Assembly (NCBI GenBank): GCA_030039575.1
Contig: JASHVH010000349.1
Location: 1 to 9,403 of the forward strand
Reading direction: 5' to 3'
DNA length: 9,403 nucleotides
DNA from: Acidimicrobiales bacterium
GTDB taxonomy: Bacteria; Actinomycetota; Acidimicrobiia; Acidimicrobiales; Palsa-688
In this document: piece after piece, positions 1 to 6,030 of the stretch
Position numbering within the stretch: position 1 is the stretch's first letter
How the letters are laid out: every line of letters starts with the position of its first letter
The notes under the pieces: generated by a model
The model's input: the letters and a program-made list of their open reading frames with translations, nothing else
What the model was told of the DNA's origin: nothing
Databases searched by the model: none
Translations under genes and position numbers: made by a program

Positions 1-721
1 AAACCGGCTTTTCCCAGCCGGTTGCCTCCCGAAGTTCCTCGATCTTTATGCGCAGGTCGTCCGGACCAGTCCAATCCGGGTGGCGTGAAGCCGAGCGCTG
101 GTCCACCCCCGCCGGCAGCGTGCGCATGGCCGCCACTCGCTCGCTCACCTTCTGGCCGAGCAGTAGCCCACCCCCTCCCGGCTTCGCGCCCTGGCCGACG
201 ACCACTTCGATGGCGTCCGATTGGCGAAGGTGCTCGGGATTGAAACCGTACCGCGATGGAAGGCACTGGAACACCAGGGTGTTCGAAGCCTTCCTCTCTT
301 CGGGCGTCATCCCCCCGTCGCCGGTCGTCGTCGAGGTACCTAATTCGCTGGCCGCCCGGCCCAACGCCTCCTTGGCGTGGGCAGAAAGGGCCCCGAAACT
401 CATACCGGCAATGGTGATGGGGATATCAAGTCGGAGAGGTTTGGAGGCAAAACGGGAGCCGAGGACAGTCGAGGTGTCACACCGTTCCCGGTAACCTTCG
501 AGAGGGTAGCGGGAGGCTGATGCCGTAAGGAAAACGAGGTCATCGAAGGTGGGGAGGCGCCGCTTGGCGCCCCAGCCCCGGATTTCGTAGTGGCCGACCT
601 CGGCCATCTCCTGGATCTGGCCGACTACCTCTGGTGGGAAGGTATGGCTGGGCAAGGTCCCGGCGGCCGGGAGGACCGCCGAAGGCCCGCCGCCGTTCAT
701 CCCGGGAGAGCGGTGCCCCAT
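1..721 (-). CDS. glxD: FMN-binding glutamate synthase-like subunit GlxD (MgsC-type), 3' end beyond the window
   Basis: This encodes the first 240 residues of a protein matching the FMN/synthase domain of glutamate synthase, found as a free-standing subunit in GlxD and in MgsC of N-methylglutamate synthase. In that family the domain uses ammonia from the glutaminase subunit, or an amine, to form glutamate or N-methylglutamate on FMN. Visible motifs are GMSFGALS (about residues 106-113), TTTGDGGM (131-138) and QGAKPGGGGLLLGQKV (177-192), the last being the glycine-rich stretch of the FMN/2-oxoglutarate region. The stop lies beyond position 1, so the rest of the domain is not seen. The ATG at 721-719 shares one base with the TGA of glxC (TGATG), which indicates translational coupling. 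The nearest purine-rich AAAGGG is about 13 nt upstream, which is far. The reading frame is open throughout. The family call is firm; the physiological substrate is not known. Confidence 0.9.
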   Translation of the reverse strand, partial: MGHRSPGMNGGGPSAVLPAAGTLPSHTFPPEVVGQIQEMAEVGHYEIRGWGAKRRLPTFDDLVFLTASASRYPLEGYRERCDTSTVLGSRFASKPLRLDIPITIAGMSFGALSAHAKEALGRAASELGTSTTTGDGGMTPEERKASNTLVFQCLPSRYGFNPEHLRQSDAIEVVVGQGAKPGGGGLLLGQKVSERVAAMRTLPAGVDQRSASRHPDWTGPDDLRIKIEELREATGWEKPV

Positions 722-1410
722 CAGTATTGCGTGCCCTTTAAGGCGTCGAAGTTGTACAGCTCTTTGGCGGAAGCCACCCGGACGACATCCTCCGCAGAAA
801 TGTGGTCGAAACCAGTTATCTTCACCAGTTGAGACACAGCGTGGACGTCCGCCTGCGTCAGGTCCTCGATGCGGGCGTCAGAGCCCAGAGACCGGACCTT
901 GCCCGCGACATATATAACCGCTTCGTAAAGCGAGTCGCCGAGGAACGCACCCGCATCGCCTCCGACGAGGATCGTCCCCGCCTGCGCCATGAAACCGCTC
1001 ATGTGGCCTACGTCGCCGGCCACCGCGACCGTGCCGCCCTTTAATGAAATGCCGACGCGAGCGGAGGCGTCTCCTTCTATGACCACGGTCCCTCCATGCG
1101 CCGATGCCCCCACGCATTCGGAAGCGTTGCCCTGTACTTTTACGCAGCCTGACATGAGGTTCTCACCTACCGACCAGCCAACAAAGCCCTGGACCGTAAT
1201 CTCCGGCCCGTCGCAAAGGCCACCGATAAAGTAGCCCGCGCTGCCATCGACCGTTACCTTCAAATGCTTAGGGATGCCGACGACGAGGTTGTGCCGCCCG
1301 GCCGGGTGCGTGACCGTCACGTGGCTACCACTTGGCAGCGCTCGCAGGCGCTCGTTCACCTCTCGAACAGAGAGCTCAGCGCAGGAAAGGGTTACAGCGA
1401 CGTCGTCCAG
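721..1410 (-). CDS. glxC: GXGXG-domain subunit GlxC (MgsB-type), probable CTG start
   Basis: This is a 229-residue protein made almost entirely of the GXGXG right-handed beta-helix that forms the C-terminal domain of large glutamate synthase. Here it is a separate subunit, as in GlxC and MgsB, and it probably bridges the glutaminase and FMN subunits. Repeated Gly turns are clear: GYFIGG, GWSVGENLMSG, GASAHGGTVVIEGDASARVG, GHMSG, GGDAGAFLG. No ATG, GTG or TTG lies at a sensible position. The nearest in-frame ATG, at 1539, would add 43 residues (MQAYGGGRNRRL...) that look like a shadow of glxB. A perfect AGGAGG (1418-1423) sits 7 nt before a CTG at 1410-1408, so I place the start there, giving a 19-nt overlap with glxB. 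The end is joined to glxD through TGATG. Identity is secure; the CTG start is an inference from the ribosome binding site and the domain boundary. Confidence 0.88.
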   Translation of the reverse strand: MDDVAVTLSCAELSVREVNERLRALPSGSHVTVTHPAGRHNLVVGIPKHLKVTVDGSAGYFIGGLCDGPEITVQGFVGWSVGENLMSGCVKVQGNASECVGASAHGGTVVIEGDASARVGISLKGGTVAVAGDVGHMSGFMAQAGTILVGGDAGAFLGDSLYEAVIYVAGKVRSLGSDARIEDLTQADVHAVSQLVKITGFDHISAEDVVRVASAKELYNFDALKGTQY

Positions 1411-2294
1411 GAGTAAACCTCCTCGGGAGCGGGCTCGAACACGCAGGCGTCGTCGATACCAGGAAGCTCCGCCAATGCCACGAACTCCGACCCAACCGCC
1501 ACGTAATCGGCGGTTTCGGCCACCACCATAGGCTTGCACGCGAACGAGTCCCTCACGATGGCGAACTCTCGCTCGGTCGCCACCAGCAGGGTGAAGAAGC
1601 CGTCGAAACGCTTGAGCACGGCTCTCAGCGCTTCCTCGAGGGTGGCACCGGCCGACATCTCGACCGAGACGAACCTGGCGGCCACCTCCGAGTCGTTGTC
1701 TGTTTCACAGCAAACGCCTTCGTCCTCGAGCTCCCTCCTGATGGTCGCATAATTGGAGAAGCTACCGTTGTGGACGAGGGCCAGGTCGGCACTGGGGCAG
1801 AACGGGTGTGAGTGCGCAATTGTCACCGCCGACTCTGTGGCCATCCTGGTGTGGCCCACCACCTGGTAGCCGGGCCTCGTGCCGACCTCGTAGGTGTCGC
1901 AGACAGCACGGGCCGAGCCGACGCTCTTGAACACCTCCATGGCCCTGCCGAACCCAAAAATCGTCGCGGACGGCTCCACCTCGACCAGAACTCCGCGTAG
2001 CTCGTCGACCCCCATCTCCGTAATGACCAAGGCGTCCGGCCCTCGCTGCTGCAGTTCAACGGCCTTGTCGGTCGCCTTTCCGAGAGCGGCGGCGACGTCA
2101 GCCCACGGCCGGCCCGATCGCGGCGCTCGGAGTGAGTACTTCCAGCCCGGACCGGGCACCCTGTTCGAATAGAGGGCGATGCCGGCTGAGTCGGGGCCCC
2201 TGGTGGCCAGGGCATCGAGCATCGGCACGAACAGCTCCCCAAGCGCGTGCAGGTAGCGGTCGGTCCGGCAGGAGAAACCAACGATCCCACACAA
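1392..2294 (-). CDS. glxB: Class II glutamine amidotransferase GlxB (MgsA-type), TTG start
   Basis: This is a 300-residue Ntn-type glutaminase that releases ammonia from glutamine for the synthase partner. In class II amidotransferases the nucleophile is the N-terminal Cys exposed when Met is removed. The codon immediately before the TGT of CGIVGF is TTG, with AAGGAA 8 nt upstream, so I start at 2294 rather than at the ATG 33 bases further out (2327), which would bury the Cys behind 12 residues. Conserved parts seen are Cys2, RGPDSAG (32-38), HTRMAT (148-153), HNGSFSNY (175-182) and TDNDSE (198-203). An inserted stretch at about 45-115 between the RGPDSAG and HTR motifs is also present in other Glx/Mgs glutaminases as I recall them. 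It is the first gene of the glxBCD operon and is transcribed away from the FadR-type regulator. All key residues are intact, so an active glutaminase is expected. Confidence 0.93.
   Translation of the reverse strand: MCGIVGFSCRTDRYLHALGELFVPMLDALATRGPDSAGIALYSNRVPGPGWKYSLRAPRSGRPWADVAAALGKATDKAVELQQRGPDALVITEMGVDELRGVLVEVEPSATIFGFGRAMEVFKSVGSARAVCDTYEVGTRPGYQVVGHTRMATESAVTIAHSHPFCPSADLALVHNGSFSNYATIRRELEDEGVCCETDNDSEVAARFVSVEMSAGATLEEALRAVLKRFDGFFTLLVATEREFAIVRDSFACKPMVVAETADYVAVGSEFVALAELPGIDDACVFEPAPEEVYSWTTSL
1418..1423 (-). promoter_or_regulatory. Ribosome binding site of glxC
   Basis: A perfect AGGAGG on the minus strand lies within the last codons of glxB, 7 nt ahead of the CTG at 1410. 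It decides the start of glxC, because no standard start codon follows at a workable distance. Confidence 0.7.
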
Positions 2295-2329
2295 AGTGCT
2301 GCTTCCTTTCGTGCCGAGGTGAGGCACTT
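2294..2329 (-). promoter_or_regulatory. Competing inverted repeats over the glxB ribosome binding site and start
   Basis: In the glxB leader, AAGTGC (2329-2324) can pair with GCACTT (2299-2294), which runs into the TTG start and traps the AAGGAA ribosome binding site in the loop. Most of the same 5' arm, GTGCC (2327-2323), can instead pair with GGCAC (2315-2311) in a 5-bp hairpin with a 7-nt loop, leaving the start open. The two pairings exclude each other. They are visible in the sequence; any regulatory role is inference, and short repeats like these can arise by chance. Confidence 0.3.
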
Positions 2330-2390
2330 CAACAGCCGGTGGGCCAGCTCAGGCTAAAACGTCTAAGAACAGACCTTATCCGGTACTGCC

Positions 2391-2419
2391 ATTCAAACCC
2401 GGTTCCTGGCGGCTGTCAA
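2391..2419 (-). promoter_or_regulatory. Candidate promoter of glxBCD
   Basis: On the minus strand a perfect -35 TTGACA (2419-2414) is followed after 17 bp by TTGAAT (2396-2391), four of six matches to TATAAT including the last three bases. Transcription would begin near 2384 and leave a leader of about 90 nt before the TTG start of glxB. It is a sequence match only. Confidence 0.45.
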
Positions 2420-2424
2420 GACAG
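2413..2424. promoter_or_regulatory. Candidate operator palindrome CTGTC-AA-GACAG
   Basis: A perfect 12-bp palindrome, CTGTCAAGACAG, overlaps the -35 box of the candidate glxB promoter and lies about 60 bp before the divergent FadR-type regulator. GntR/FadR-subfamily dimers usually bind short palindromes with a GT...AC core, and TGTCAAGACA fits that style loosely. The neighbouring regulator at 2485-3237 is the natural candidate ligand, acting as repressor of glxB and possibly of itself. Confidence 0.4.
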
Positions 2425-2471
2425 GCGTGGTGAACCCGGACGCTCACACCAACTCCGAGCAAGAGGCGGCC

Positions 2472-2477
2472 TATCCT
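2472..2477 (+). promoter_or_regulatory. Candidate -10 box of a leaderless regulator mRNA
   Basis: TATCCT fits the TANNNT -10 pattern of actinobacterial promoters and ends 7 nt before the ATG at 2485, so the transcript would begin at or next to the start codon. No AGGAG-like site precedes that ATG, which agrees with leaderless translation. No good -35 box is visible. Confidence 0.35.
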
Positions 2478-2484
2478 CGGGGCT

Positions 2485-3237
2485 ATGCGCCTCACCGATG
2501 GGGACCTGCCATCCGAGGACGGGCCGGGGAACGTCGACGCGGCCGTGTTCCGAGTGGTGCGGGCAGGCAACGCGTACGAAGAAACAGTTGAGCGTCTCCT
2601 CCAGGTGATCAAGCTCGGCATCGTCCCCCATGGAGAACGGCTTCCCCCCGAGCGTGAGCTAGCCAACCGGCTGGGCGTCAGCCGAGTGACGTTGAGGGAG
2701 GCGATCCGAAGCCTCCAGCAGGCGGGCTACGTCGAGCCTCGCCGAGGCCGCTTCGGTGGCACCTTCGTCCTTTACCAGCCCAACCCCAGCAACGCGGAAG
2801 CGCGCCGTATCGCCGGCGTTTTGGGCGGGTCGCTGGAGGACGCTTTGACCTTCCGCCGGGTGCTGGAGCCCGGAGTGGCCGAAGCAGTCGCCCAACGCCA
2901 GCTGAGCGAGCTCCAGCAATCAAGGCTCCGGGACCGGTTGAACGAGGTCTCGGCCGCTCCCATGAGGACGTACCGCCAGGCCGACGCCCGCCTCCACCTC
3001 GCGATTGCGGAACTGACTGGCTCGCCCATGGTGACGCGTGCGGTGGCCGAGGTACGCATCACCCTCAACGACCTGCTGGACGCTATCCCCCCACTCGACC
3101 CACCGATAACTCATTCAAACGAGCAACATGAGGCTTTGGTACGCGCGCTCCTGGCCCACAACGCTCGTCAGGCGAGGAGGGTCATGGAAGAGCACGTCGA
3201 CGCAACCGCGGCGCTGCTTCGCGGCTTTCTGTCCTAA
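2485..3237 (+). CDS. GntR-family transcriptional regulator, FadR subfamily (FCD effector domain)
   Basis: This 250-residue regulator has an N-terminal winged helix-turn-helix (about 33-98; core LPPERELANRLGVSRVTLREA at 53-73 followed by the wing GRFGGTFV). An all-helical FCD ligand domain follows (about 118-248). FCD domains commonly hold a metal that contacts a carboxylate effector; the expected ligands are visible as Asp167-x3-His171, His215 and His237. The roughly 30 residues before the HTH, including the stretch RAGNAYEETVERLLQ, resemble actinobacterial FadR-like proteins. It is transcribed divergently from glxBCD across a 190-bp gap that contains a palindrome on the glxB -35 box, so a local repressor of that operon is the simplest role. 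The start at 2485 has no Shine-Dalgarno sequence and may be leaderless. The effector is unknown; glutamate, a related amino acid, or an intermediate of the pathway are guesses. Confidence 0.93.
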   Translation: MRLTDGDLPSEDGPGNVDAAVFRVVRAGNAYEETVERLLQVIKLGIVPHGERLPPERELANRLGVSRVTLREAIRSLQQAGYVEPRRGRFGGTFVLYQPNPSNAEARRIAGVLGGSLEDALTFRRVLEPGVAEAVAQRQLSELQQSRLRDRLNEVSAAPMRTYRQADARLHLAIAELTGSPMVTRAVAEVRITLNDLLDAIPPLDPPITHSNEQHEALVRALLAHNARQARRVMEEHVDATAALLRGFLS

Positions 3238-3323
3238 TTTCGTCATCTACTTCTTCTTCGGCCTTCTCGTTCGGCACCGGCTGGTTCATCTGACCCGTTT
3301 CGCCCGTGCGGCACCGGCTAAAT
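3238..3323. other. Convergent gap between two GntR genes with an 11-bp direct repeat
   Basis: CGGCACCGGCT occurs perfectly at 3272-3282 and again at 3309-3319 in the 86-bp gap between the two regulator stops. I see no GC-rich stem followed by a T-run on either strand, so no intrinsic terminator can be assigned although both genes end here. The repeat may be chance in GC-rich DNA, or the remnant of a short duplication. Confidence 0.45.
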
Positions 3324-3980
3324 TCAAATTACCGCCTCGAGCATTGCTCGGATCAGGTCATGCGACCGCTGGACATGAACGGTCAGCAAGTCAGAGACTC
3401 GCTCTGCATCGCCCTCGAACACTGCGGTGGCAATGGCTCGGTGTTCCTCGTCGGAGTGGCCCCGCTCGTAACCGTCGCTGCCGTCCATCTCGTTGGCCAC
3501 AAGCACTATCCGGTACCGCTCCGTGCGGTCCCAAAGCTGGTCGAGGTGACGAGTCAGCTGCTGATTGCCGGAAGCACTGAACACAGCGCGGTGAAATTCC
3601 CGGTTGTGGTCGAAACGGTCCCTGGGGTCGCTGCTGACCGGCGGGTCGAGGAGGTCCTTCAGCCTGGCGACGTCCTCCGCCGTGCGGTTGAGGGCGGCCA
3701 GCCGTCCTGCCAACGGGTCAAGGGCAACCCGGATAACGTACAGGTCGTCCAGCTCCTTCAGGCCAAGGGGCGAGACCGTCACCATGGTGTGGGCGATAAA
3801 TACGACCAGACCTTCGCTCTCGAGACGGCGCAATGCTTCACGTATCGGTGTAGGCGACATCTGGAACTCGGCGGCCAGCTCGGCTTGATTAATAGCGGTC
3901 CCCGGTGGGAGCGCACCGGTCAGAATTCGCCATCTCGTCTCTCGGTAGACCGCTTCGGCCTTGGTGAGATTTGCCAACAT
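3324..3980 (-). CDS. GntR-family transcriptional regulator, FCD domain (second type)
   Basis: This 218-residue regulator has a winged HTH at about 8-72, with recognition segment MSPTPIREALRRLESEGLV (41-59), and an FCD helical domain at about 78-208. Candidate metal/effector ligands are Asn126-x3-His130, His180 and His202; Asn rather than Asp in the first position is common in the VanR-like part of the family. It is only distantly similar to the regulator at 2485-3237: shorter, without the N-terminal extension, and with a different recognition helix. It lies 63 nt downstream of the ABC ATPase gene on the same strand and could be the last gene of that operon. A TATTCT (4028-4023, minus strand) in the gap could equally give it its own promoter. 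The ATG at 3980 has only a poor ribosome binding site; the nearest AGGAG is about 23 nt away. An in-frame TAG just upstream excludes a longer form. It probably controls the transporter and/or the dioxygenase. Confidence 0.92.
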   Translation of the reverse strand: MLANLTKAEAVYRETRWRILTGALPPGTAINQAELAAEFQMSPTPIREALRRLESEGLVVFIAHTMVTVSPLGLKELDDLYVIRVALDPLAGRLAALNRTAEDVARLKDLLDPPVSSDPRDRFDHNREFHRAVFSASGNQQLTRHLDQLWDRTERYRIVLVANEMDGSDGYERGHSDEEHRAIATAVFEGDAERVSDLLTVHVQRSHDLIRAMLEAVI

Positions 3981-4043
3981 TTCTATCTACCGCTCTTTAT
4001 TTCTCCTGGATGTGCAACCTGTAGAATACGCTAACCGGTGGGT

Positions 4044-5060
4044 TCACAGGGCCTCCGTCGGGACAGACGACGGTGCCGGCGCCATTTCAGGAGCCACGAA
4101 ACAAGCAACGTGGTGACCGACCTCAATAGGCCCAAGCGCCGGTGTTGCCTCGGCGCACCGGTCTTGCGCGTATGGGCACCGCCACCGGAAACGGCAGCCC
4201 TCGTCGGGGTCGATCACCCGGGGTGGCTCACCGACGTCCTCTTCAGTCAGTGTCAATACTACGCGAGGGTCGGGGACCGCGGATAAGAGCAGCTGAGTAT
4301 ATGGGTGCCGCGGCGCTCGCAAGACCCGCTCGGCCGGCCCGTACTCGACCAACTTGCCCGCGTACATCACGGCGACGGTGTCGGCCAGGTACCAGGCGCT
4401 GGCAATATCGTGTGTGACGTACAGGACCGACACTCCTTCGCGATCGCGCAGGTCGGCCATCAGGTTCAACAACCCGATCCGGATCGATACGTCCAGCATC
4501 GAGACCGGCTCGTCGGCCAAGATCAAGCGGGGACGCGAAAGAAGGGCCTCGGCAAAGCCGACCCGCTGGCGCTGTCCCCCCGATAATTCGAAAGGAAAAC
4601 GGTCGATGATCTCCGAAGCGGGGCTCAGGCCGACTTCATCGAGCACCCGTTCAATTTCGGCGCGGCGGTTGGCGGGGCGGACGTCCGGGCGATGGAGCCT
4701 GGCCGTGCGCAACAACGAGTGGGAAATCCTGTAGGCGGGGTTGGAGACGCTGAAGGGGTCTTGGAACACTATGCGCACTTTGCGCCGGTATGCGAGCTGA
4801 GCCGGGCGTCGGCGCACCTTCGACAGAGGGCGGCCTTCGAAATAGATCTCGCCCGCGGTCGGGCGAGCCAGCATGGCAAACAGGCGCACGACCGTGCTCT
4901 TGCCGCTGCCGCTCTCCCCGACCAGAGCGACGATCCTTCCCGCACCGATGCTCAGGCTGACGTCGTCTACTGCGTGCAGCCGACGGCGCGACCACGGCGG
5001 GCCCACCCCGAAGTGTTTCGTGACTGATTCTGCCCGCAGCAGGTCCTCGTCAGCCGGCAC
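4044..5060 (-). CDS. Oligopeptide/dipeptide-type ABC transporter ATP-binding protein (DppF/OppF-like)
   Basis: This 338-residue cytoplasmic ATPase powers uptake as one half of a DppD/DppF heterodimer. Seen in order: Walker A GESGSGKST (48-56), Q-loop Gln100, signature LSGGQ (159-163), Walker B LILADE (179-184) with the D-loop SMLD, and switch His217. After the nucleotide domain comes the Opp/Dpp C-terminal extension with RHPYTQLLL (251-259) and four cysteines (C289, C295, C302, C320). Their spacing matches the Cys motif shown in some family members to bind a [4Fe-4S] cluster. The GTG start at 5060 overlaps the end of the preceding ATPase by 11 nt, so the two are translationally coupled. The Walker B region ADEPVSMLDVSIRIG reminds me of Opp-family transporters annotated for glycosides as well as peptides, so the substrate is left open. 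Confidence 0.95.
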   Translation of the reverse strand: MPADEDLLRAESVTKHFGVGPPWSRRRLHAVDDVSLSIGAGRIVALVGESGSGKSTVVRLFAMLARPTAGEIYFEGRPLSKVRRRPAQLAYRRKVRIVFQDPFSVSNPAYRISHSLLRTARLHRPDVRPANRRAEIERVLDEVGLSPASEIIDRFPFELSGGQRQRVGFAEALLSRPRLILADEPVSMLDVSIRIGLLNLMADLRDREGVSVLYVTHDIASAWYLADTVAVMYAGKLVEYGPAERVLRAPRHPYTQLLLSAVPDPRVVLTLTEEDVGEPPRVIDPDEGCRFRWRCPYAQDRCAEATPALGPIEVGHHVACFVAPEMAPAPSSVPTEAL

Positions 5061-6030
5061 GGCTCGCTCGTTCTGCTACTCGAATGCACCGGACCAGGCG
5101 GCCGTCTATTTGTTCTTCTGGTGGGTCAACGCGGGTGCACTCGTTCCCGGCGTCGGGACAGCGGTCGGCGAAGCGACAGCCGGCAATCCGCAGCCGAAGG
5201 TCGGGCGGCGACCCGGGGATGCCCGTCAAGCGCCGGCGGACCGCCTGGATCGAGGGAAAAGCTTCGAGCAGCCCGGCCGTATAGGGGTGCAGCGGTTTGG
5301 AGAAAATTCTTTGGGTCGGGCCAAGCTCAACGATCTTCCCCCCGTACATCACGGCCAGTTCGTCGCCGACCCCACCTACCAACGACATGTCATGGGTCAC
5401 GAACACCACCGCGAAGCCGAGCCGCTCCTGTAGACGCTTTATTTGGATCATGAGGGACCGTTGAGCCACCACGTCCAACGACGACGTCGGTTCGTCCATT
5501 ATCACCAGCTGGGGCTCGAACAGCAGCGCCATCGCAATCATGGCTCGCTGGCGCATGCCTCCGGAGAGCTGGTGAGGGTAACTCCGCAAGTGGACCGGGT
5601 CGATCCCGACCATGCGCAGGACCTCGGACGACCGCTTCCGGATCTCCTGCGCCGATATCTTGCCGTGCTCTTCACACGCATCCCGCATCTGAGCGCCGAG
5701 CGACCTGACCGGGTTGAGGGCGTTCATGGCGCTCTGCATAACTACTGAGAACTCCCGCCAGCGGAGGTGCCGCAGTTGGCTCTCACCGAGCGTCACTAAG
5801 TCTCGGCCGTTGAAGTGCACCTCGCCCGAGACGATCTCCGCCGGAGGGTTCAAGAGTTGGGCGATGGCGAACAGCAGTGTGGATTTGCCGGAACCTGACT
5901 CACCGACGATGCCGAGGAACCCTCCCGCGTGCAACTCGAGGTCCACCGCGTCTACCGCTCGTACAGCCCCGCTTTCCGTCAAGTAGTCGACGGTCAGGTT
6001 ACGGACCGACAGGACGGCATCCTCAGCCAC
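5050..6030 (-). CDS. Oligopeptide/dipeptide-type ABC transporter ATP-binding protein (DppD/OppD-like)
   Basis: This 326-residue ATPase is the second nucleotide-binding subunit. Motifs: Walker A GESGSGKST (43-51), Q-loop Gln99 in VVMQSAMNALNPV, signature LSGGM (155-159), Walker B LVIMDE (175-180) with SSLD, and switch His213. The family C-terminal region includes PLHPYTAGLL (246-255) and cysteines C285, C291, C298 and C315, again matching the possible Fe-S cluster motif. The GTG start at 6030 overlaps the preceding permease stop by 8 nt; AAGG at 6040-6037 gives a ribosome binding site about 6 nt away. All catalytic motifs are intact. Together with the ATPase at 4044-5060 and the two permeases it makes a complete membrane and motor core. 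Confidence 0.95.
   Translation of the reverse strand: MAEDAVLSVRNLTVDYLTESGAVRAVDAVDLELHAGGFLGIVGESGSGKSTLLFAIAQLLNPPAEIVSGEVHFNGRDLVTLGESQLRHLRWREFSVVMQSAMNALNPVRSLGAQMRDACEEHGKISAQEIRKRSSEVLRMVGIDPVHLRSYPHQLSGGMRQRAMIAMALLFEPQLVIMDEPTSSLDVVAQRSLMIQIKRLQERLGFAVVFVTHDMSLVGGVGDELAVMYGGKIVELGPTQRIFSKPLHPYTAGLLEAFPSIQAVRRRLTGIPGSPPDLRLRIAGCRFADRCPDAGNECTRVDPPEEQIDGRLVRCIRVAERASRAG

Noticed and set aside
1332..1811. Plus-strand open frame opposite glxB
   Set aside because: It is a shadow of the conserved glutaminase; its composition is rich in Arg, Gly and His without domain signatures.
3306..4034. Long open frame on the plus strand opposite the second GntR gene
   Set aside because: It has no family motif, and the opposite strand encodes a clear GntR/FCD protein over the same bases. 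Such antisense frames are common in GC-rich DNA.
4873..5433. Plus-strand open frame opposite the two ATPase genes
   Set aside because: Both ATPases are intact with all motifs, so this is an antisense shadow.
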